Source: an uncultured Oscillospiraceae bacterium
GTDB taxonomy: Bacteria; Bacillota_A; Clostridia; Oscillospirales; Oscillospiraceae
Reading direction: 5' to 3'
Length of the DNA stretch: 14,973 nt
NCBI GenBank assembly: GCA_900769845.1
Contig: CAAGIF010000228.1
Coordinates: 1-14,973 of the forward strand
Shown: piece by piece, positions 7,475-13,359 of the stretch
Position numbering within the stretch: the stretch's first letter is position 1
Layout of the letters: each line of letters begins with the position of its first letter
Notes under the pieces: generated by a model
What the model was told of the DNA's origin: nothing
Databases searched by the model: none
Seen by the model: only the letters and a program-made list of their open reading frames with translations
Position numbers and translations under genes: made by a program

Positions 7475-7798
7475 ATGCTTGGAAAAATCGTAACCGTTAC
7501 CGTGGACCGCCCTCTGGGGAGCTTTCATCCGAAGCACCCGGAAATTTTCTATTCCATTAACTATGGATATATCGAGGGGATCCTGGCTCCCGACGGTGAG
7601 GAACAGGACGCCTATATTCTGGGCGTGACGCAGCCTGTGGAATCATTTACCGGCAAGGTCATTGCCATCATCCACCGTAATGACGATGTGGAAGAAAAAT
7701 GGGTCGTTGCCCCGGAGGGAATGACCCCATCCAAAGAGGAAATTGTGTCCGCGATACACTTTCAGGAGCAGTATTTTGATTCGGAAATATCAATGTAA
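7475..7798 (+). CDS. Short inorganic pyrophosphatase-like protein
   Basis: A 107-residue protein resembling the core of family I inorganic pyrophosphatases, which normally have about 170 or more residues. Visible parallels are INYGYIEG near 28-35, DGEEQDAYILG near 40-50 (family pattern DGDPLD; first and last Asp kept, the middle one Glu), and DDVEEKWVVAP near 69-80 (parallel to the GEDAKxxAVP segment, Lys kept). The N-terminal strand region and the C-terminal YK-containing segment are missing. Database entries for similar short Firmicutes proteins often read inorganic diphosphatase, but activity cannot be judged from sequence. The ribosome binding site is weak, consistent with coupling to ygiQ 5 bases upstream. 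The reading frame is intact, so this is a compact family rather than a broken gene. Confidence 0.75.
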   Translation: MLGKIVTVTVDRPLGSFHPKHPEIFYSINYGYIEGILAPDGEEQDAYILGVTQPVESFTGKVIAIIHRNDDVEEKWVVAPEGMTPSKEEIVSAIHFQEQYFDSEISM

Positions 7799-7802
7799 CA
7801 AT

Positions 7803-7879
7803 CCCCGCCGATTCAGGAGATTGCCACGCCAGTATCCACGCTGGCGTGGCAATGACATTATGATCGACGGGGTATTTTT
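7803..7879 (+). terminator. Terminator hairpin with a second palindrome nested in its loop
   Basis: Outer arms CCCCGCCGAT (7803-7812) and ATCGACGGGG (7863-7872) pair at 9 of 10 positions and are followed by TATTTTT, the form of a terminator. Between them lies a separate perfect 12-bp hairpin (7821-7852). The unit closes the ygiQ-pyrophosphatase transcript. The outer stem alone has an unusually long 50-base loop, suggesting an insertion. Confidence 0.65.
7816..7857. repeat. REP-like palindrome inside the terminator loop
   Basis: A perfect inverted repeat, TTGCCACGCCAG (7821-7832) and CTGGCGTGGCAA (7841-7852), surrounds the 8-base loop TATCCACG. The flanks GGAGA and TGACA resemble those of short intergenic palindromes I recall from gut Clostridia, though this cannot be verified here. 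Only one copy is present in the window, so its repeat nature is an inference. Confidence 0.5.
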
Positions 7880-7929
7880 CTGACTGGCGGGCATAGGATG
7901 TTCCATACATCTGATCTTGAGGTGGTACT

Positions 7930-8541
7930 ATGGAACATATCGCAAATCAAATCCTGCTTCGGGGAAGTCTGCTGGCGCTCCCCCATTACTCCCATGAAAA
8001 TCATGGAAAAAATTTCTACCGGTTTACTTTGGAAGTTCCCAGGTTGTCGGGAACTGTGGATCTGCTGCCCATTGTGGCGGAGGAATCCATACTCAATTCT
8101 CTGGATCTTTCAGGGGGCGAAATGCTAACGGTCACGGGACAGATCCGATCCCACAATATCCGGGACGGCATCGCAAGGCATCTGCTGATTTTTGTATTCG
8201 CCCAAAACATCGTGTGCGAGGATGGAGAACCTATTAATGAATGCACTGTGCAAGGCCCCCTTTGCCGGGAACCAACCTACCGCAGAACGCCCCTGGGCCG
8301 TGAGATCTGCGATGTGATGCTGGCGGTTCCCCGGGCATTTAAACGGGCGGATTATCTTCCTTGCATTCTCTGGGGACGGACCGCCGTAGAGGCTTCTGCC
8401 TGCCACACCCGGGATGTAATCCAAATCAGCGGCAGATTGCAAAGCAGAATTTATAATAAGATGACAGAAACAGGTCCACAGGAACGAACAGCCTACGAGA
8501 TCTCTGCCCTAACCGCCGAATTCCCGGAGGACCAGGTGTAG
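7930..8541 (+). CDS. Single-stranded DNA-binding protein-like, two OB-fold-like halves
   Basis: A 203-residue protein whose C-terminal half (about 103-197) has the SSB OB-fold pattern: GREICDVMLAVPRAFKRADY, LPCILWG, then VIQISGRLQSRIY. The N-terminal half (about 5-97) shows a similar layout (NQILLRGSLLALPHY, NFYRFTLEVPR, LTVTGQIRSH, HLLIFVFAQNI), so I read it as a second, more divergent OB fold. Ordinary SSB has one fold and ends in an acidic DDDIPF-like tip; here the end is AEFPEDQV and no such partner-binding tip is seen. The start is ATG 7930 after GAGGTGG. No convincing promoter lies between the preceding terminator and the start. The 3' end overlaps the convergent feoB by 33 bases. A role in DNA metabolism is likely but not specific. 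Confidence 0.75.
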   Translation: MEHIANQILLRGSLLALPHYSHENHGKNFYRFTLEVPRLSGTVDLLPIVAEESILNSLDLSGGEMLTVTGQIRSHNIRDGIARHLLIFVFAQNIVCEDGEPINECTVQGPLCREPTYRRTPLGREICDVMLAVPRAFKRADYLPCILWGRTAVEASACHTRDVIQISGRLQSRIYNKMTETGPQERTAYEISALTAEFPEDQV

Positions 8542-10275
8542 CATCATACAAAGCAGAACACCCACAGCGGTCGGCAGGATAAATGCCACCGCTGTTTTTC
8601 TTTTGCTCCGGGTTTCCTTATAGATCGTAAGGAGCGCAGTGGAACAGGGCCAATGAAACAGTGTAAAGGCCATGGTGCAAAGCGCTGTCTGCCATGTCCA
8701 GCCTGCAGCTAATAACGCTTCTGTACCAATTCCCGCAGTTTCCTGTAGGTTTCCACTGCCGGACAGGGTCATCAGGATCACCGGAATTAAAAGTTCATTG
8801 GCAGGAAGCGCGCAGAGAAAACCCAAAAGAATCACGCCATTCATTCCCAGAACATATCCCAGCGGATCCAAAACTGTCCCGATTATTTCAAGTAGAGAAA
8901 ATTCCCCAAGGATCCAAAGGACCGCTCCCGCAGGCGCTGCAACCCGAACCGCACGAAGGGCAATATGCAGGGTTCTGTCCACCAGAGACCGAACCAGAAT
9001 TTGCAAAAACCTCGGTCTGCGAAAGGGAGGAATTTCCATAAGAAATGTGCTTTCCTCATGCTTCAATACCGTTTTGCTCAATATAGTAGATGTTCCCATG
9101 ACTGCAAGAACCCCCAGCATGATACAGGCTGCAACCACAAAGGGACTTCCGACACCGGGAAAAAATAAACTTCCCAGCAATATCAGTGTGGGAAACCTAC
9201 CGTTGCAGGGGATCATGGCGTTGGTCAGAATCGCCAACAGCCGTTCCCTGGGAGAATCCAGGATCCGGCATCCGGTAATACCAACACAATTACAGCCAAG
9301 TCCGATACACATGGTCAGCGCTTGCTTACCGCACCCTCCGCACCGGCACATGGGACGGTCCAGAAGAAATGCCATTCTTGGAAGATATCCAATGTCCTCC
9401 AGTATGGTAAACAGTGGAAAAAAGATTGCCATAGGTGGCAGCATGACAGCGATCACCTGGGCCGTGGTTGCATAAACACCGTCCACCAGAATGCCTGAGA
9501 GCCAATAGGGCATCCAATATGTCCAGCTTAGAAGAACATGGTACAATCTGTTCAATAGATCTTGCAGGATTCTGGAAGGATAATTTGCCCCCCAAACCGT
9601 CAGCCATACCATAAAGAACAGCAAAAACAGCATAATGGGAACACCGTATCTCCGGCTGACCAGAACTCTGTCCAATACCATTCGCCAGTTTTGTTCCTGA
9701 GGGGTGTAATGTACGCAAATCCGTACTGCATCCTCCGCCATTTGCAGAGCGTCCGAAATTTCCAACGGATTCTCTTCCTCTGCCGGTTCCGTCAGAAATT
9801 CCAGAAGCTCCCTGATTCCCCGCTTTCGTCCTGCTGACATCAATACCACAGGAATTTTCAGAAACTTTGTCAGCTTACCGGAATCAATCGATATGCCCCT
9901 TGCCTTGGCTTCATCCATCAAATTCACGCAGAGAATCACCTTGTTTGTCCTCTGCATGATCTGTAGGGGCAAAATCAAGGACCGTTCCAAGCAGCTTCCA
10001 TCGCACACCGCAACTATCCAATCCACCGGTTCCCGGGCAATAAATTCTGCTGCGATCCGTTCATCCTCTGTCGAACCGGACAAAGAATATGTACCGGGAA
10101 GATCCACGATTTTTATGGTCTTTCCCTGATAATTTGCAATTCCTTCCGCCAGTTCCACCGTTTTACCCGGCCAGTTCCCGGTATGCTGCCGCATTCCGGT
10201 CAGCGCATTAAACAAAGTCGATTTTCCCACATTGGGATTGCCCGCAAGCGCAATACGCAGATCCGTATTTTTCAT
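8509..10275 (-). CDS. feoB: Ferrous iron transport protein B, short Clostridia type
   Basis: A 588-residue ferrous iron permease with an N-terminal GTPase. G1 is GNPNVGKST (12-20), the switch region HTGNWPGKT (31-39), G3 DLPG (58-61), G4 NLMD (118-121) and a G5-like SAGR (147-150). The linker from about 166 to 211 is much shorter than the usual helical GDI domain. The membrane part runs from about 212 and carries the two FeoB gate motifs in variant form: GLGCN (325-329) and IPCNGRFP (355-362). A Cys-rich stretch CRCGGCGK (311-317) precedes the first. Canonical FeoB is 650-770 residues, so this is a compact form known among Firmicutes rather than a truncation. Start ATG 10275 overlaps the feoA stop (ATGA). 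The 3' end overlaps the SSB-like gene and hosts its terminator. Confidence 0.95.
   Translation of the reverse strand: MKNTDLRIALAGNPNVGKSTLFNALTGMRQHTGNWPGKTVELAEGIANYQGKTIKIVDLPGTYSLSGSTEDERIAAEFIAREPVDWIVAVCDGSCLERSLILPLQIMQRTNKVILCVNLMDEAKARGISIDSGKLTKFLKIPVVLMSAGRKRGIRELLEFLTEPAEEENPLEISDALQMAEDAVRICVHYTPQEQNWRMVLDRVLVSRRYGVPIMLFLLFFMVWLTVWGANYPSRILQDLLNRLYHVLLSWTYWMPYWLSGILVDGVYATTAQVIAVMLPPMAIFFPLFTILEDIGYLPRMAFLLDRPMCRCGGCGKQALTMCIGLGCNCVGITGCRILDSPRERLLAILTNAMIPCNGRFPTLILLGSLFFPGVGSPFVVAACIMLGVLAVMGTSTILSKTVLKHEESTFLMEIPPFRRPRFLQILVRSLVDRTLHIALRAVRVAAPAGAVLWILGEFSLLEIIGTVLDPLGYVLGMNGVILLGFLCALPANELLIPVILMTLSGSGNLQETAGIGTEALLAAGWTWQTALCTMAFTLFHWPCSTALLTIYKETRSKRKTAVAFILPTAVGVLLCMMLHLVLREFGG
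8564..8604 (+). terminator. Rho-independent terminator of the SSB-like gene, embedded in feoB coding sequence
   Basis: ACAGCGGT (8564-8571) pairs perfectly with ACCGCTGT (8588-8595); after a one-base bulge the stem continues with GGC/GCC (8573-8575, 8585-8587). TTTTTCTTTT follows directly. It lies 22 bases past the SSB-like stop and wholly within the antisense of the last codons of feoB. Confidence 0.82.
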
Positions 10276-10499
10276 AATATATGCACCTTGATCCCGCGTA
10301 CGTCAGTTGTACGCATCGCCAAAACAGAACCCCGCAGTTCCAATGCCGTCACATCTCCGGCCGGACTGGAATACCGTCGGCAGATTTTGGTTCCGGGAAC
10401 AAGTCCAAAATCCTCAAGCCGGCGGGTTAATTCCTGCTTAGTATTCAAAACAGCCACGCGGCTCCACACTCCGGTACACACCTGGTTCAAGCTAACCAT
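10272..10499 (-). CDS. feoA: Ferrous iron transport protein A (SH3-like)
   Basis: A 75-residue FeoA: a small SH3-like cytoplasmic partner of FeoB. It has the family pattern LEDFGLVPGTKICRRYSSP in the middle and LRGSVLAMRTTDVRGIKV at the end, close to the usual 75-80 residues. I chose ATG 10499 because GGAGGG is 6 bases upstream; the ATG two codons earlier (10505) abuts the Shine-Dalgarno directly, and the longer reading frame to 10598 runs into the divergent promoter region. The first gene of feoAB. The best -10 candidate is TAAAAT at 10528-10533 with a poor -35; I see no convincing Fur or DtxR-type palindrome upstream, so iron regulation cannot be read from the sequence. Confidence 0.9.
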   Translation of the reverse strand: MVSLNQVCTGVWSRVAVLNTKQELTRRLEDFGLVPGTKICRRYSSPAGDVTALELRGSVLAMRTTDVRGIKVHIL

Positions 10500-10566
10500 C
10501 TTCATCCCTCCAAAATATCGCTGTGCCATTTTATGACGAAGGAAACAGTATGTGCGTAATTCCCTC

Positions 10567-10595
10567 TTTTCATTTCCCTCACTCTGTGATAAAAT
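10567..10595 (+). promoter_or_regulatory. Promoter of nth (extended -10)
   Basis: TTTTCA (10567-10572, 4/6 to the -35 consensus), 17-base spacer, TAAAAT (10590-10595) preceded by TGA, which makes an extended -10. The predicted start near 10602 gives a leader of about 22 bases ahead of the ATG at 10624. Confidence 0.6.
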
Positions 10596-10623
10596 CATAG
10601 AAAATATCTCAGGAGGGCGAATT

Positions 10624-11250
10624 ATGGAAGAAAAAGTTCACGCGATTATCGATGTGCTGAAAAACCGATACCCCGTTGCCCCCTGCGCGTTGCATTACAG
10701 CAAGGACTACGAGCTAATGATCGCCGTTCGGCTCTCCGCGCAGTGCACTGATGCCCGGGTAAATTTGGTGACCCCAGCGCTGTTTGCCAAATATCCCACG
10801 CTGGAGGCCATGGCTGGAGCGGAAATCGCAGATGTGGAGGAACTGGTGCACTCCTGCGGATTCTATAAACACAAGGCGCGGGACATCGTTCTGGGCTGCC
10901 AGATGCTTCTGACAGATTATGACGGAAAAGTCCCGGATACCATGGAAAAGCTTTTGCGGATTCCCGGCGTGGGGCGAAAGACGGCAAATCTGCTTTTGGG
11001 GGATCTGTATAGCGTTCCCGGCAGTGTGGTCTGCGACACCCATTGTATCCGCATCTGCGGGCGGCTGGGGCTGTCCCAGGGAAAGGAGCCGGAAAAGGTC
11101 GAACAGCAGCTCCGTAAAATTCTGCCGCCAGAAGAAAGCAGTGATTTCTGTCACCGGATCGTTCTATTTGGCCGTGACTGCTGCACCGCCAGAAATCCCA
11201 ACTGCAGCGAATGTCCTCTAACCGTGTTCTGTAGAGAATATACTCCCTAA
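10624..11250 (+). CDS. nth: Endonuclease III (DNA glycosylase/AP lyase)
   Basis: A 208-residue base excision repair enzyme that removes oxidised pyrimidines and nicks abasic sites. The helix-hairpin-helix LRIPGVGRKTAN (111-122) contains the catalytic Lys119; Asp138 in VVCDTHCIR is the second catalytic residue. The iron-sulfur cluster ligands are Cys187, Cys194, Cys197 and Cys203 (CX6CX2CX5C), the same spacing as the Escherichia coli enzyme. The start is ATG 10624 behind AGGAGGG; the longer frame from 10552 lies upstream of the predicted transcription start. Diverges from feoAB across about 125 bases. The gene is complete and conventional. Confidence 0.96.
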   Translation: MEEKVHAIIDVLKNRYPVAPCALHYSKDYELMIAVRLSAQCTDARVNLVTPALFAKYPTLEAMAGAEIADVEELVHSCGFYKHKARDIVLGCQMLLTDYDGKVPDTMEKLLRIPGVGRKTANLLLGDLYSVPGSVVCDTHCIRICGRLGLSQGKEPEKVEQQLRKILPPEESSDFCHRIVLFGRDCCTARNPNCSECPLTVFCREYTP

Positions 11251-11260
11251 TGTTCTTCTC

Positions 11261-11303
11261 CTCCCCTTGTCTGCATAGATTGTGGACAAGGGGGGATTTC
11301 TTT
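11261..11303 (+). promoter_or_regulatory. Hairpin between nth and the flippase gene that contains the flippase ribosome binding site
   Basis: CTCCCCTTGTC (11261-11271) pairs with GACAAGGGGGG (11285-11295), 11 pairs with one wobble and a 13-base loop, followed by ATTTCTTT. The 3' arm holds AAGGGGGG, the Shine-Dalgarno 6 bases before the TTG start. It may act as a weak terminator of nth, as a translation-limiting hairpin, or both. Confidence 0.65.
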
Positions 11304-12786
11304 GCCCAAAAAGCTAACGATCTTCTATTCTGCCCTGATGCTCACCGGGGTTAATTTGTTGCTGCGTTTTGTGGGGACAGCCTTTCAGGTCTACCTTTCC
11401 GGACGCATAGGCGCGGCTGGAATCGGTCTACTGCAGCTTGTGATGAGTGTGGGCAGTCTCGCCATGGTGGCAGGAATCGGCGGAATCCGCACCGCAACCA
11501 TGTATCTGACCGCCGAAGAGCTGGGTAAAAACAGGCCGCACAATGTGACATGGGTATTATCCGGTTGCTTTTTATACAGCATTTGTTTCAGCGGCGCCGT
11601 GGCTGCTCTGCTATACCACTTTGCCCCCCAGATCGCGGAATCCTGGATCGGCGACGGGAGAACCTGCGACGCTCTTCGCCTTTTTGCCTCCTTTCTGCCT
11701 GTCACCTGCCTGTGCGGTGTCATGACCGGTTATTTTACCGCGGCAAACCGGATCGGCACGCTTGCTATCATAGAGGTAGCCGAGCAGCTTTGTTCCATGG
11801 CGCTTACGATCCTGGCGCTGACACTATGGGCCGGTCATTCTCCCGTGAGATCCTCCATGGCCGTCATCCTGGGAAGCTCATTGGGGTGCTGTCTAACCCT
11901 TGCATGTCTGGTATTTCTCCGACTGCGGGAGCGTGTGAAGCCCGGGATAGCCATCCCCGTCAGAAGCAGGATTTTACAAGCTGCCCTCCCCCTTGCTCTG
12001 GCAGACGATTTAAAATCCGGTATTACCACTGCAGAAAATTTGATGGTACCCAAACGGTTGGCGCTGAACCAGTCCATCGAAAGTCCTCTGGCAGCCTTCG
12101 GCTTGGTCAGCGGTATGGTTTTTCCCGTCATCATGTTCCCCGCTGCCATCTTATTCGGTCTGTCCGAGCTATTGATACCCGAGCTTGCCCGCTGCGCATC
12201 AGCGGACAGCAAGAATCGGATCGATTATCTGGTGCAAAAAAGCCTCCGGGTGGCTATGCTCTATGGGATTATCTTTGGTGGGCTGATCTATCTAACAGCA
12301 GACGAGCTATGCATCAAGCTGTACAAAAATCTTGACGCTGCCGGAAATATGCGCGCTTATGGACTGCTTATCCCCATGCTTTACTGCGATGCCATAACCG
12401 ATGCCATGACAAAGGGGCTTGGTCAGCAGAAGATCTGCGTCAGGTACAATATTCTGACATCCTTTCTGGATGTGGTATTTTTATACATATTACTTCCCAA
12501 CTATGGCATGATCGGCTATTATTTCAGTTTTCTTTTAACTCATTTGCTTAATTTTATCCTAAGTCTGCGGCGGCTGATGAAAATCACCGATCAACAGATT
12601 TCGTTTCATATTCCCCTCTTCTCCGCTTCCGCAGGGCTTTTTTCCATCTGGGCCGCAGGGTATGTGGAACATATTCTGTTCCGCTGCATCTGCTATTGCC
12701 TGATTTTGGGATGCAGCCTGTTCCTTCTGCAGGTGCTGAACCGGGAGGATGTCAAGTGGATCTCAGGCCTTGTACAAAAAAAATGA
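11302..12786 (+). CDS. SpoVB-like MOP superfamily flippase (polysaccharide/lipid carrier exporter)
   Basis: A 494-residue polytopic membrane protein with about 12-14 hydrophobic segments spread over its whole length, of the SpoVB/polysaccharide-transporter branch of the MOP superfamily. Members move lipid-linked cell-wall or polysaccharide precursors across the membrane; SpoVB itself acts in spore cortex formation. Supporting features are the N-terminal NLLLRFVGTAFQVYLSGRIG with GLLQLVMSV, characteristic of the first helices, and the FPAAILFGLSELLIPELAR segment near 275-293 typical of this branch. The start is TTG 11302 (MPKKLTIFYSAL), with AAGGGGGG 6 bases upstream; the next ATG is 12 codons in and would delete part of helix 1. 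Spore role is not proven because no sporulation genes are next to it. It ends in a bidirectional terminator. Confidence 0.83.
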   Translation: MPKKLTIFYSALMLTGVNLLLRFVGTAFQVYLSGRIGAAGIGLLQLVMSVGSLAMVAGIGGIRTATMYLTAEELGKNRPHNVTWVLSGCFLYSICFSGAVAALLYHFAPQIAESWIGDGRTCDALRLFASFLPVTCLCGVMTGYFTAANRIGTLAIIEVAEQLCSMALTILALTLWAGHSPVRSSMAVILGSSLGCCLTLACLVFLRLRERVKPGIAIPVRSRILQAALPLALADDLKSGITTAENLMVPKRLALNQSIESPLAAFGLVSGMVFPVIMFPAAILFGLSELLIPELARCASADSKNRIDYLVQKSLRVAMLYGIIFGGLIYLTADELCIKLYKNLDAAGNMRAYGLLIPMLYCDAITDAMTKGLGQQKICVRYNILTSFLDVVFLYILLPNYGMIGYYFSFLLTHLLNFILSLRRLMKITDQQISFHIPLFSASAGLFSIWAAGYVEHILFRCICYCLILGCSLFLLQVLNREDVKWISGLVQKK

Positions 12787-12810
12787 CCCTCCGAGGAGGG
12801 TCATTTTACT
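12780..12810. terminator. Bidirectional terminator between the flippase and XRE genes
   Basis: AAATGACCCTC (12781-12791) and GAGGGTCATTT (12796-12806) form a perfect 11-bp stem with a 4-base loop. It is flanked by an A-run on the left and TTTTACTTT on the right, so it can serve both convergent genes. The flippase stop codon TGA is within the left arm. Confidence 0.9.
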
Positions 12811-13263
12811 TTATTCCCGATCGGATACATTAATCCAAACAATCAGGATTATCAGGGCCAGCAATCCGACTGCCCCAACTGCAAATCCTGAAATCATAAC
12901 AGGGAAAAGGAAAGGTTTATCAAAAAACAATCGCAAACCTGCTGCATTAATTCCACATGCTAAACCGAATGCAGCCAGGAACAGGGCACCTCTTAGCCAC
13001 GGCAGAAAAGGATCTTTAGGAGCTTCCTCTTCATCGGATTGCTGATCCTCGGATACCGGCGTCTCTTCCTTATTTCTCAAAAGTTCGTCCAATGTAACGG
13101 AAAATAAATCGCTGATAGCGATCAGATTATCCACATCAGGCATTGCTGTTCCCATCTCCCAGCGGCTAACTGCCTGGCGGGATACATTCAGCTTTTCCGC
13201 CAGATCGTTTTGGGTCATTTGGGCATCTTTACGAAGTGTATATAGTTTATCATGGAATTTCAC
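12811..13263 (-). CDS. XRE-family HTH regulator with C-terminal membrane segments
   Basis: A 150-residue protein. Residues 5-62 are a Cro/CI-type helix-turn-helix (LRKDAQMTQNDLAEKLNVSR, QAVSRWEMG, PDVDNLIAISDLF). A linker rich in Glu, Asp and Gln (64-84) leads to hydrophobic stretches at about 88-108 and 117-145, so two or three membrane segments are predicted, making it a membrane-tethered DNA-binding protein. Such architecture is common in gut Firmicutes, but the signal and targets are unknown. I chose GTG 13263 (VKFHDKLYTLRK) because AAAGGGGGAA is 8 bases upstream; ATG 13278 has no proper ribosome binding site. A possible extended -10 is at 13286-13294. Confidence 0.85.
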   Translation of the reverse strand: MKFHDKLYTLRKDAQMTQNDLAEKLNVSRQAVSRWEMGTAMPDVDNLIAISDLFSVTLDELLRNKEETPVSEDQQSDEEEAPKDPFLPWLRGALFLAAFGLACGINAAGLRLFFDKPFLFPVMISGFAVGAVGLLALIILIVWINVSDRE

Positions 13264-13285
13264 ACAAATTCCCCCTTTCATCCTT

Positions 13286-13294
13286 ACCATAGCA
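13286..13294 (-). promoter_or_regulatory. Possible extended -10 promoter of the XRE gene
   Basis: On the minus strand TGCTATGGT (TGnTATGGT) is an extended -10-like element about 22 bases before the GTG start. No good -35 is present at 17 or 18 bases. Low confidence. Confidence 0.35.
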
Positions 13295-13334
13295 AAAACT
13301 ACAGACAAAAGGAACCGCAGGGATGTTACAATTG

Positions 13335-13351
13335 CGCAACCACCTGTTGCG
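13335..13351. other. Small hairpin downstream of pepD
   Basis: CGCAAC (13335-13340) and GTTGCG (13346-13351) form a 6-bp stem with a 5-base loop just past the pepD stop. On the pepD transcript strand no T-run follows, so it is not a convincing terminator for that gene; the T-rich side (GTTTCCCTTTT) is on the opposite strand. Confidence 0.4.
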
Positions 13352-13359
13352 TTTCCCTT

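Noticed and set aside
7880..7929. Promoter for the SSB-like gene
   Set aside because: CTGACT and CATACA-like boxes can be paired, but the -10 match is too poor to report.
8672..9475. 267-codon open frame on the plus strand opposite feoB
   Set aside because: It is antisense to a clear feoB and its translation shows no recognisable domain; it is rich in Arg, Pro and Ser as expected for an antisense frame.
10505..10598. N-terminal extension of feoA
   Set aside because: It would start in the divergent promoter region, lacks a ribosome binding site, and exceeds the normal FeoA length of about 75 residues.
10500..10623. Fur or DtxR-type iron box between feoA and nth
   Set aside because: I looked for a palindrome of the GATAATGATTATC or TTAGG type and found none convincing on either strand.
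11550..12335. 261-codon plus-strand frame inside the flippase gene
   Set aside because: Shifted frame of a clear polytopic membrane protein; the translation is Arg/Ser/His-rich and resembles nothing.
13335..13351. Terminator of pepD
   Set aside because: The stem is only 6 bp and no T-run follows it on the pepD transcript strand.
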